NCBI GenBank assembly: GCA_025449475.1
Contig: JANWJM010000080.1
Coordinates: 1-9,113, forward strand
Length of the DNA: 9,113 bases
From: Thermoactinomycetaceae bacterium
GTDB lineage: Bacteria > Bacillota > Bacilli > Thermoactinomycetales > Thermoactinomycetaceae
Direction of reading: 5' to 3'
Shown: in pieces, positions 1-5,871 of the stretch
Position numbering within the stretch: position 1 is the stretch's first letter
Layout of the letters: each line of letters opens with the position of its first letter
Notes under the pieces: model-generated
Database searches by the model: none
What the model was told of the DNA's origin: nothing
The model's input: the letters and a program-made list of their open reading frames with translations, nothing else
Made by a program: the position numbers and the translations under genes

Positions 1-276
1 AGTCGGTAAACCAACGCTTGTTCCGTTTTGCACCGCCTGTTCAACCGCTTCCACCACTGCAGGGTGAGCATGTCCTAAGATGAGAGGTCCCCATGAACAG
101 ATGTAATCAATGTACTCATTGCCATCGATATCCACCAAGCGAGATCCCTTCCCTGCACGGATATGGATCGGATTCATGTCGACCGCACGAAATGCGCGAA
201 CGGGGCTATTGACTCCTCCTGGAATCAGCTCTACAGCCTTGCGATAAGCCACCCTTGATCGATCAAAGTTTTGCAA
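1..276 (-). CDS. hemL: Glutamate-1-semialdehyde 2,1-aminomutase, N-terminal part (runs off window)
   Basis: HemL is a PLP-dependent aminomutase that converts glutamate-1-semialdehyde to 5-aminolevulinate, the last step of C5-pathway ALA synthesis in the cytoplasm. Only the first 92 codons are present. They read with the family N-terminal signature IPGGVNSPVRAF (about residues 16-27), then GKGSRLVDIDGNEYID and SWGPLILGH, all typical of HemL and the class-III aminotransferase fold. The catalytic lysine lies beyond the window. No ATG is available in frame. I chose TTG at 276-274 because AAAGGA (287-292) sits 10 nt upstream and because the resulting start lines up residue for residue with the B. 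subtilis HemL start as I recall it. An upstream in-frame TTG at 324-322 lacks a ribosome site. It lies 59 nt after hemB and is the last gene of the visible haem operon. Family assignment is secure; the TTG start is an inference. Confidence -1.
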   Translation of the reverse strand, partial: MQNFDRSRVAYRKAVELIPGGVNSPVRAFRAVDMNPIHIRAGKGSRLVDIDGNEYIDYICSWGPLILGHAHPAVVEAVEQAVQNGTSVGLPT

Positions 277-335
277 GTCGTTTGCATCCTTTCTTGTTGT
301 TTTAATATCAAACCATGTAATCAACCAATCTCTGT

Positions 336-1307
336 TTATGATTGCAACCACTTCGCAACATCTTTGGCGTGATAAGTGAGGATTAAATCGGCGCCTGCTC
401 GTTTAAAACCAATCAACGTCTCGAGGACCACTTCCTTTTCATTGATCCAGCCATTTTGTGCTGCCGATTTGACCATGGAGTACTCACCACTCACATTATA
501 AGCGACAACGGGCAAATCAAACCGCTCGCGCACACGATATATCACATCCAGATAAGCAAGTCCTGGTTTCACCATCAACAAATCGGCGCCCTCTGCCACA
601 TCGGACGTGGCTTCCCGCAAGGCTTCTCTCGCATTAGCTGGATTCATCTGATAAGTTCGCCGATCCCCAAACTGCGGAGCAGAGTGTGCTGCATCTCGAA
701 AAGGTCCATAAAAACTAGAAGCATACTTTACAGCATAAGAAAGAATGGGAATCTGGTCAAATCCAGCCTTATCAAGCCCTTTTCGAATGACATAAACAAA
801 ACCATCCATCATATTGGAAGGCGCAATCATATCAGCACCCGCACGTGCTTGTGAAACCGCAGTTTGAACCAGTCGTTCGAGTGAAGAATCGTTCTCAATT
901 TCCCCCTCTCGTACCAAGCCACAATGTCCATGCGAAGTATATTGACAGAGGCACGTATCTGCAATGACATAAAGAGAAGGAAAATTCTCTTTGATATACC
1001 GAATCGCTTTCTGTACAATTCCATGATCATGATCGGCTTGTGAACCTTTTTCGTCTTTATCATGAGGCACTCCAAACACCATGATCGATGGAATACCCGC
1101 ATTGACGACTTCTTCCATCTCTTCGCCCAATCTATCAATTGAGAATTGAAAAATACCAGGCATGGATGGAATGAGGTTCTTTTGATTGGAACCTTCTACT
1201 ACAAACACCGGATAGATTAGATCATGCACACCTAGATGATGCTCTTGAACCATGGAACGAATCATTGGATTTCTTCGTAAACGGCGATGACGCTGAAAAC
1301 TTTGCAT
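336..1307 (-). CDS. hemB: Porphobilinogen synthase (delta-aminolevulinic acid dehydratase)
   Basis: HemB condenses two 5-aminolevulinate molecules into porphobilinogen in the cytoplasm. The 323-residue protein is the normal length and matches bacilli HemB throughout. The zinc-site motif DTCLCQYTSHGHCG places cysteines at 119, 121 and 129, so a zinc-dependent enzyme is expected. The two active-site lysines are Lys194 in SYAVKYAS and Lys247 in LLMVKPG, the latter forming the Schiff base in the family. The conserved RDAAHSAPQFGDRRTYQM and YNVSGEYSMVK stretches are also present. The ATG at 1307 is supported by the N-terminus (RHRRLRRNPM) aligning with family starts. A GGAGG (1311-1315) lies only 3 nt upstream and a second AGGG (1317-1320) lies 9 nt upstream. 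The gene starts 36 nt after the cobA-hemD stop and precedes hemL by 59 nt. Nothing looks broken. Confidence -1.
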   Translation of the reverse strand: MQSFQRHRRLRRNPMIRSMVQEHHLGVHDLIYPVFVVEGSNQKNLIPSMPGIFQFSIDRLGEEMEEVVNAGIPSIMVFGVPHDKDEKGSQADHDHGIVQKAIRYIKENFPSLYVIADTCLCQYTSHGHCGLVREGEIENDSSLERLVQTAVSQARAGADMIAPSNMMDGFVYVIRKGLDKAGFDQIPILSYAVKYASSFYGPFRDAAHSAPQFGDRRTYQMNPANAREALREATSDVAEGADLLMVKPGLAYLDVIYRVRERFDLPVVAYNVSGEYSMVKSAAQNGWINEKEVVLETLIGFKRAGADLILTYHAKDVAKWLQS

Positions 1308-1343
1308 CTCCCTCCACCCTCTTTCAAGCTAAATTCTAACATT

Positions 1344-2837
1344 TTATGACAGAAGTGCTTCGATTAATCCGTCCACTGTATACATATTGGCAACGGCATC
1401 CACCGTTAATCCCAGTTTTTGAGCGGTGTTAGCAGTAATCGGACCAATACAGACAATCTTCACATTCATCATCAAATCACGCCAAGAATTAGTCACTTTT
1501 GCAACCAACTGCTGAAAATTCTGGACAGCCGATGGGCTGGTGAATGTGACCACATGGATCAAGCCTTCTTGTAACTTTTTTACGATTTCCTCGGCATGTT
1601 CATCCGCCAGGACTGTGTCATAAGCATCGACTGTATCTACCTGACAACCCATTTTTTCTAACTCCATCGGAATCAGATTGCGCGCAATTTTGGAACGTGG
1701 AAATAGGATTTTTTCACCCGCCGAAATCTCCGAACGCATGGTTTCGACCATCGCTTCTGCCACATGCTCTTTTGGCATACAATCGACAATAAGACCATAT
1801 GCTTCGACCGTTTCTTTCGTCTTTGGTCCCACCACTGCGATTTTGGCATTTGCCAGTTTCCGAATGTCGATCTTTTGTTCTTTCATTCTATTAAGGAAGA
1901 ATTTTACCCCATTGACACTGGTAAAAAGCACCCAATCATATTGATCCAATCGTTGAAGCGCTTGATCCAACTCTTGATTTTGAGGGGGAACCATCCGAAT
2001 AACTGGTAATTCCAAGGGCTCTCCACCTAAAGCAGCAATTTTCTCCGATAATTCTTTGCTTTGTTCCCTCGCACGTGTAATCAAAATGCGCTGACCAAAT
2101 AGAGGTTTGTTTTCAAACCAACGAAGCTTTTTATGCCACCAGACCACATGACCTACGATGATAATTGCCGGCGATGCAAGGGATGCTTCATTCACCTTCT
2201 GATCGATCGTGACCAAGTCCCCAATGACAACGTTTTGATCAATCGTTGTTCCATTTTGAATCACAGCGACAGGTGTTGATGGATCATGACCATTTTGGAG
2301 CAGTTGCTCGATAATCAAGGATAAGTTCTTCGCTTCAACGAAAAAAATGAACGTATCGATATTCTTTGCAAGTCGCCCCCAATCCATATCCCTCATCTTT
2401 ATGTCTGTTATCACCGCAAAAGAAGAACTAACCGCTCGATGGGTCACAGGGATTCCAGCATAGGCTGGCGCGGCTAATGCAGTTGGGATTCCAGGAATGA
2501 TCTCAAAAGGGATCTGTTCCAACTGCAGGGACTCCGTTTCTTCACCCCCTTTTCCAAATAGAAAAGGGTCTCCATTGATTAGACGAACAACTTTTTTTCC
2601 TTCTTTTGCTTTCTGAGCCATAAAGCAATGGATCTCATCCTGTGACAACGTGTGCTTGGATGATGGCTTTCCTACATAAAAAATCTCTGCTTCGCTCGGC
2701 GCATATTTCAGCAATTGAGGGTTGATGAAACGATCACAAATCAATACATCGGCTTGCCTCATTATGTGGAGCCCTTTTACAGTTAACAGCTCAGGATCTC
2801 CTGGACCTGCTCCTACAAAGTAAACCAACCCTTTCAT
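1344..2837 (-). CDS. cobA-hemD: Fused uroporphyrinogen-III C-methyltransferase / uroporphyrinogen-III synthase (CobA-HemD)
   Basis: This is a 497-residue two-domain protein. Residues 1-240 form a tetrapyrrole methyltransferase domain (SUMT/CobA type), with VGAGPGDPELLTVKG at 8-22, DRFINPQLL at 35-43, NGDPFLFGKGGEE at 88-100 and APAYAGIPVTHR at 123-134. Residues about 246-497 form the HemD domain, with RILITRA at 250-256, FTSVNGVKFF at 305-314, VVGPKT at 335-340, FTSPSAVQNF at 432-441 and CIGPITANTAQKLG at 463-476. HemD closes hydroxymethylbilane to uroporphyrinogen III; CobA would methylate that product twice with SAM to precorrin-2, for sirohaem or cobalamin. Such fusions are known in Clostridia and several Bacillales, whereas B. 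subtilis has a free-standing HemD. Several conserved SUMT positions are changed here (see findings), so methylation is less certain than synthase activity. The ATG at 2837 has AAGGAG (2847-2852) 9 nt upstream, overlapping the hemC stop. Confidence -1.
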   Translation of the reverse strand: MKGLVYFVGAGPGDPELLTVKGLHIMRQADVLICDRFINPQLLKYAPSEAEIFYVGKPSSKHTLSQDEIHCFMAQKAKEGKKVVRLINGDPFLFGKGGEETESLQLEQIPFEIIPGIPTALAAPAYAGIPVTHRAVSSSFAVITDIKMRDMDWGRLAKNIDTFIFFVEAKNLSLIIEQLLQNGHDPSTPVAVIQNGTTIDQNVVIGDLVTIDQKVNEASLASPAIIIVGHVVWWHKKLRWFENKPLFGQRILITRAREQSKELSEKIAALGGEPLELPVIRMVPPQNQELDQALQRLDQYDWVLFTSVNGVKFFLNRMKEQKIDIRKLANAKIAVVGPKTKETVEAYGLIVDCMPKEHVAEAMVETMRSEISAGEKILFPRSKIARNLIPMELEKMGCQVDTVDAYDTVLADEHAEEIVKKLQEGLIHVVTFTSPSAVQNFQQLVAKVTNSWRDLMMNVKIVCIGPITANTAQKLGLTVDAVANMYTVDGLIEALLS

Positions 2838-2850
2838 TCATAGCCACTCC

Positions 2851-3759
2851 TTAGACGGTTGCCAATAAATCTTTAGCACCGAGTCGAATCATTTGTTCCG
2901 CCAAGGCTTGACCTAATTGTTCTTCCTCGGTTCCGATCATGCTTTTTCGAAGTACCTTTTTCCCGTCCGGACTACTTATAAGACCTGTCAAACGAATAGA
3001 GTCCCCTTCTTTTTGGGCATACCCTGCAATCGGAAGATGACAATCTCCTTGAAAAGAAAATAGAAAAGCTCGTTCAGCACGGACACAGCGGGCTGTTTCA
3101 TCGTGATGAATCGAGCGTAGCAAATCAATCATTTCGTGATCTTCTTCTCGGCACTGAATGGCCAAAGCTCCTTGTCCGACTGCTGGAACCATCAATGACA
3201 ATGGGAATTCCTGCGTAATTTGATCCTGCCAATTTACTCTCCTAAGTCCAGCTGTCGCCAAAAGAATCCCATCAAATTCACCTTGCCTCAAGCGTCTAAG
3301 CCGTGTATCGATATTTCCACGAATGGGCTTCACCTGTAAATCAGGGCGGTTTGCCAAGACTTGTGCTTGCCTGCGCAAACTACTCGTCCCGATCACGGCA
3401 TTGGCGGGCAATTCATCCAAAGTCTCTCCATTCCGGCTAATCAAACAGTCAAATGGATTTTCTCGCCTGGGGATCGCTACAATCGCAAGCCCTTCTGGGT
3501 TCTGGGCAGGCAAATCTTTCATACTATGAACCGCCAAATCAATCTTTTTTTCCAGTAACGCATTTTCAATTTCTTTGACAAATAGTCCTTTCCCGCCGAC
3601 TTTGGATAAGGTTACATTCAGAATCCGATCCCCCTTCGTTGTCATCGTTTCCAACGCAAACGTAAGATGGGGAAATTTTTGCTCCAACTGCTGGATCACC
3701 CAATTGGTCTGTGTTAAGGCAAGTCTACTTTTTCGAGAACCAACAATGATTTTCCTCAT
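2851..3759 (-). CDS. hemC: Hydroxymethylbilane synthase (porphobilinogen deaminase)
   Basis: HemC polymerises four porphobilinogens to hydroxymethylbilane, using a covalently bound dipyrromethane cofactor, in the cytoplasm. The 302-residue protein has the usual length. It opens with the typical RKIIVGSRKSRLALTQT and carries KVGGKGLFVKEIE (53-65), HSMKDLP (78-84) with catalytic Asp82, GTSSLRRQAQ (124-133), PIRGNIDTRL (145-154) and VPAVGQGALAIQ (191-202). The cofactor cysteine is Cys240 in FQGDCHLPIAGYA; the residue before it is Asp where the commonest motif has Gly (GGC). The start codon overlaps the hemA stop in TAATG, and GGAGG (3769-3773), inside the end of hemA, lies 9 nt upstream, so translation is probably coupled to hemA. 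The cobA-hemD start follows 13 nt after the stop. Assignment is secure. Confidence -1.
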   Translation of the reverse strand: MRKIIVGSRKSRLALTQTNWVIQQLEQKFPHLTFALETMTTKGDRILNVTLSKVGGKGLFVKEIENALLEKKIDLAVHSMKDLPAQNPEGLAIVAIPRRENPFDCLISRNGETLDELPANAVIGTSSLRRQAQVLANRPDLQVKPIRGNIDTRLRRLRQGEFDGILLATAGLRRVNWQDQITQEFPLSLMVPAVGQGALAIQCREEDHEMIDLLRSIHHDETARCVRAERAFLFSFQGDCHLPIAGYAQKEGDSIRLTGLISSPDGKKVLRKSMIGTEEEQLGQALAEQMIRLGAKDLLATV

Positions 3760-5114
3760 TACCTCGCTCCTCCAAGCTGATGTTGATCAAGTTTCTTCCG
3801 CATCATCGTAAGTGAAGATACCTTCTTGTCCTGTGTGGTATGTTGCTGATCCATGTACTCCTCTAAAGCAAAAATATGCTGAAAGAGATATAAGATTTCT
3901 TCTTGACGGGGGGAGGTAGACAACTCTTTTAAACGAATGATCGGATCGCGCAATAATTGATTAATAATGCTCTTTGTCTGTTTTCTCAACACACGTTTCT
4001 CTTTTTCAGTCAGCTCTGGCAATTTTCGCTCAATCCGTTGCATCACTTCTTCCTGCACAGTTAGTGCTTTTTCGCGCAACGCACTGATTAAAGGAACAAC
4101 GCCCAGCATTTGCACCCACTCATAAAATTTTTTCACTTCTTCCTCAATCCATTCGCTCACTTTTTCAGCTTCTTGAGCTCGTAAGGATTTATTCTGATCC
4201 ACAATTCCTTTTAAATCATCAAGATTGTACAAAAATACATGCTCCATCTCTTGAACGGAAGGATCGATATCGCGCGGAAGAGCAATATCAATGAAGAACA
4301 GAGGTGACTCACGATTCTCAAGAATGGATTCGATCTGATCGCGTGTTACGACCAGTTCAGATGAGCTTGTAGAGCTGATCACAATATCGGCTTCCTGCAG
4401 TATCTCTTCGAGCCGATCCCACGGATATGCATCGCCCTGAAAGCGTTCCGCCATTTTCTTTGCACGTGTAAATGTCCGATTGAGCACGGTGGTTTTCGTT
4501 TGATAAGCTGCAAAGTGTTTGGCTGTCAACTCTGCCATTTTCCCTGCTCCCAGCAAGATGACCTTCTTATCATCTAATCGATCAAACAATTGACGCGCGA
4601 GTTCAACTGCCGCATAGCCAATCGAAACTGCATTGGTTCCGATTCCCGTCCGGCTATGCACTTGTTTACCAAACGTAATCGCTTGTTGAAACAGTTTGTG
4701 GAAAATTGTCCCTGTCGCTTCGGCTTCTCTGGCAGTAAAAAAGGCTGTCTTCACTTGCCCGAGAATTTGTGTCTCCCCAATCACGAGAGAATCAAGACCC
4801 GCAACGACACAAAACAAATGTTGTACCGCTTGTTCGTTCTGTTTGATATAGAGATACTTTTGAAACTCCTCTTTGGGAAGATCAAACCAACTCTCTAGGA
4901 ACACTTTACTATAATATTTTCCAGTATGCAGTTGATCGCAAACAATATATAATTCCATTCGGTTACATGTACTGATAATAACCCCTTCTAAAATGCTTTT
5001 CATGTTCCGCAAATGCGAGACAGCCATTTTTAAACGATTTTCTGAGAATGTAAGTCGTTCACGTAATTCAATTGGTGCGGAATGATGGTTTAATCCAATT
5101 GTAAGTATATGCAT
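3759..5114 (-). CDS. hemA: Glutamyl-tRNA reductase
   Basis: HemA reduces glutamyl-tRNA(Glu) with NADPH to glutamate-1-semialdehyde, the committed step of tetrapyrrole synthesis and the usual control point of the pathway. The protein of 451 residues has the family start MHILTIGLNHHSAPIELRER, catalytic Cys50 in STCNRMELY, His99 in HLFCVVAGLDSLVIGETQIL (99-118), the NADPH-binding VILLGAGKMAE (185-195), LNRTFTRA (211-218), the IDIALPRDIDP segment (275-285) and the helical dimerisation domain after about residue 310. The open frame extends 14 codons further to an ATG at 5156. I prefer 5114 because AGGAG (5123-5127) is 8 nt upstream of it, the 5156 ATG has no ribosome site, and known HemA proteins start at MHI-like sequences. 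It is the first gene of the haem operon, and its stop overlaps the hemC start by one base. There is no hemX behind it, unlike in Bacillus. Confidence -1.
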   Translation of the reverse strand: MHILTIGLNHHSAPIELRERLTFSENRLKMAVSHLRNMKSILEGVIISTCNRMELYIVCDQLHTGKYYSKVFLESWFDLPKEEFQKYLYIKQNEQAVQHLFCVVAGLDSLVIGETQILGQVKTAFFTAREAEATGTIFHKLFQQAITFGKQVHSRTGIGTNAVSIGYAAVELARQLFDRLDDKKVILLGAGKMAELTAKHFAAYQTKTTVLNRTFTRAKKMAERFQGDAYPWDRLEEILQEADIVISSTSSSELVVTRDQIESILENRESPLFFIDIALPRDIDPSVQEMEHVFLYNLDDLKGIVDQNKSLRAQEAEKVSEWIEEEVKKFYEWVQMLGVVPLISALREKALTVQEEVMQRIERKLPELTEKEKRVLRKQTKSIINQLLRDPIIRLKELSTSPRQEEILYLFQHIFALEEYMDQQHTTQDKKVSSLTMMRKKLDQHQLGGAR

Positions 5115-5122
5115 CTCTTTCA

Positions 5123-5127
5123 CTCCT
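5123..5127 (-). promoter_or_regulatory. Ribosome binding site that fixes the hemA start
   Basis: On the minus strand this reads AGGAG, followed by 8 nt and then the ATG at 5114. The in-frame ATG at 5156, which would lengthen HemA by 14 residues, is preceded only by A/T-rich sequence, so this site decides the start. Confidence -1.
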
Positions 5128-5212
5128 GACTGAGTGACAAAATCAAAAACTGTCATAAATAAATAATTTTATAATGATTTCTGCCAACCTTAACCTGAAA
5201 GGATCAATTCTC

Positions 5213-5221
5213 ATTATAACA
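5213..5221 (-). promoter_or_regulatory. Extended -10 promoter element of the hemA operon
   Basis: On the minus strand the sequence reads TGTTATAAT, a perfect TATAAT with the TGn extension typical of SigA-type promoters in Gram-positive bacteria. No good -35 is seen: 17 bp upstream reads CAAGGT. That is tolerable for an extended -10 promoter. Transcription would start near 5205 and give a leader of about 90 nt before hemA. It is the only good promoter I find for the whole haem gene cluster, so hemA to hemL are probably one transcript. Confidence -1.
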
Positions 5222-5355
5222 TAGAGTATTTTTAAACCTTGGCTCAGAGGTGTGAACAGATTTTGAAGTCCTGAGCGATGGCAGGGCGTTTTCCAAAAAA
5301 GGATCAAATTATTATTCTGAAGTATATGATAAGATGGACATAACCAAGTTGTCAG

Positions 5356-5362
5356 AAAGGAG
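5356..5362 (+). promoter_or_regulatory. Ribosome binding site of the membrane-protein gene
   Basis: AAAGGAG followed by 7 nt and ATG at 5370. The frame stays open upstream to an ATG at 5334, but that one has no purine-rich site at the right distance, so this element sets the start at 5370. Confidence -1.
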
Positions 5363-5369
5363 AGCAATC

Positions 5370-5840
5370 ATGCAGAAGAAGCTAATCGGATTCATTCTTG
5401 TGTTCTTCAGTATCTTACTGTTGGTGATTAAAACCAATTTGGCGTCCATTGCCTCTTTTATCTCTTGGCCATTTCTGCTTTTCTTTGTAAGTACGGTTCT
5501 GATTGCTGTTTCTTTTACGAATCAAAATGATAAATTGGGACTGATTGCAGGAATTGGAGCGGCGATTGGATTATTTATCTGGGGAAAACAATATGTGACT
5601 GGCTGGTCAGACCATTGGAGTATTTTACTGCTGATGATTGGTTGCGGGGTCTTTTTGCAATTTTTTATTAATAAACAAAATTTGACGGCCGTGATTGCCT
5701 TGATTCTTGTACTAAGTGGAATCTTTGCATGGCCGGGTTTGAACGACATTTCCTCGCTCGCTTCGATTGCTCCTACGCTAAATACATATTGGCCGCTGCT
5801 GCTGTTGGGATTAGGTGTTTATTTTATGCTACGGAAATAG
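5370..5840 (+). CDS. Small polytopic membrane protein, LiaI/LiaF-like transmembrane region, function unknown
   Basis: This is a 156-residue, very hydrophobic protein with about six predicted membrane segments (near residues 5-21, 30-48, 56-71, 83-101, 105-121 and 139-154) and short, mostly charged or polar connectors. There is no enzyme motif and no cleavable signal peptide; Lys3-Lys4 precede the first helix. Even-numbered helices begin with related SWPFLLFF, HWSILLLM and YWPLLLLG stretches, so it looks built from three helix pairs. The last pair (YWPLLLLGLGVYFML, 140-154) resembles the LiaI-LiaF-like/DUF5668 transmembrane region found in envelope-stress proteins of Firmicutes. That resemblance is from memory and is not proof of function. 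It is the only plus-strand gene in the window, divergent from hemA and convergent with the ABC ATPase gene, and it ends in a hairpin terminator. Coding status is good: a strong ribosome site, a long open frame and a sensible membrane topology. Confidence -1.
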   Translation: MQKKLIGFILVFFSILLLVIKTNLASIASFISWPFLLFFVSTVLIAVSFTNQNDKLGLIAGIGAAIGLFIWGKQYVTGWSDHWSILLLMIGCGVFLQFFINKQNLTAVIALILVLSGIFAWPGLNDISSLASIAPTLNTYWPLLLLGLGVYFMLRK

Positions 5841-5871
5841 CCGAATCAGTGGTTGATTCGGCCTATTTTTT
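5834..5871 (+). terminator. Rho-independent terminator between convergent genes
   Basis: GCCGAATCA (5840-5848), a 5-nt loop and TGATTCGGC (5854-5862) form a perfect 9-bp stem. It can be lengthened by AAATAG/CTATTT pairing with a one-base bulge. On the plus strand it is followed by six T residues (5866-5871). It starts at the stop codon of the membrane-protein gene, and its T-run lies inside the last codons of the opposite ABC gene. The A-rich flank on the left (AAATAG) suggests it may also work, more weakly, on the minus strand. Confidence -1.

Larger units (their letters stand above)
5115..5369. other. Divergent intergenic region between hemA and the membrane-protein gene
   Basis: These 255 bp separate two divergently transcribed genes. 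I see a convincing minus-strand extended -10 for hemA (5213-5221), a 9-bp inverted repeat TTATAATGA (5169-5177) / TCATTATAA (5211-5219), a short TGACA/TGTCA pair (5135-5139 and 5151-5155) in the expected hemA leader, and a GCTCAG/CTGAGC pair (5242-5247 and 5271-5276) upstream of the hemA promoter. The plus-strand ribosome site is at 5356-5362. No convincing small gene, tRNA, T-box or riboswitch core is recognisable. The open frame on the minus strand across 5143-5367 has no homology I recognise and no usable ribosome site. Confidence -1.

Noticed and set aside
456..854. Plus-strand open frame of 132 codons opposite hemB, and similar frames opposite other genes
   Set aside because: They are antisense shadows of well-supported conserved genes and have no recognisable products.
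5115..5156. HemA with a 14-residue N-terminal extension from the ATG at 5156
   Set aside because: There is no ribosome site before 5156, while a good one precedes 5114, where the family N-terminus begins.
5170..5175. Plus-strand TATAAT as a promoter for the membrane-protein gene
   Set aside because: It has no -35 at 16-18 bp and no TGn extension, and would give a leader of nearly 190 nt. I mention it only as part of the inverted repeat.
5242..5276. GCTCAG/CTGAGC inverted repeat upstream of the hemA promoter
   Set aside because: Only six base pairs around a 23-nt loop, with no known operator resemblance. This is expected by chance.
5325..5330. TATGAT as the -10 of the membrane-protein gene
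   Set aside because: Its position is suitable, but the sequence 17-18 bp upstream does not resemble a -35, so I do not list it as a feature.
5143..5367. Minus-strand open frame of 74 codons filling the hemA upstream region
   Set aside because: It covers the promoter, has no plausible ribosome site and its sequence resembles no family I know. It is most likely chance.
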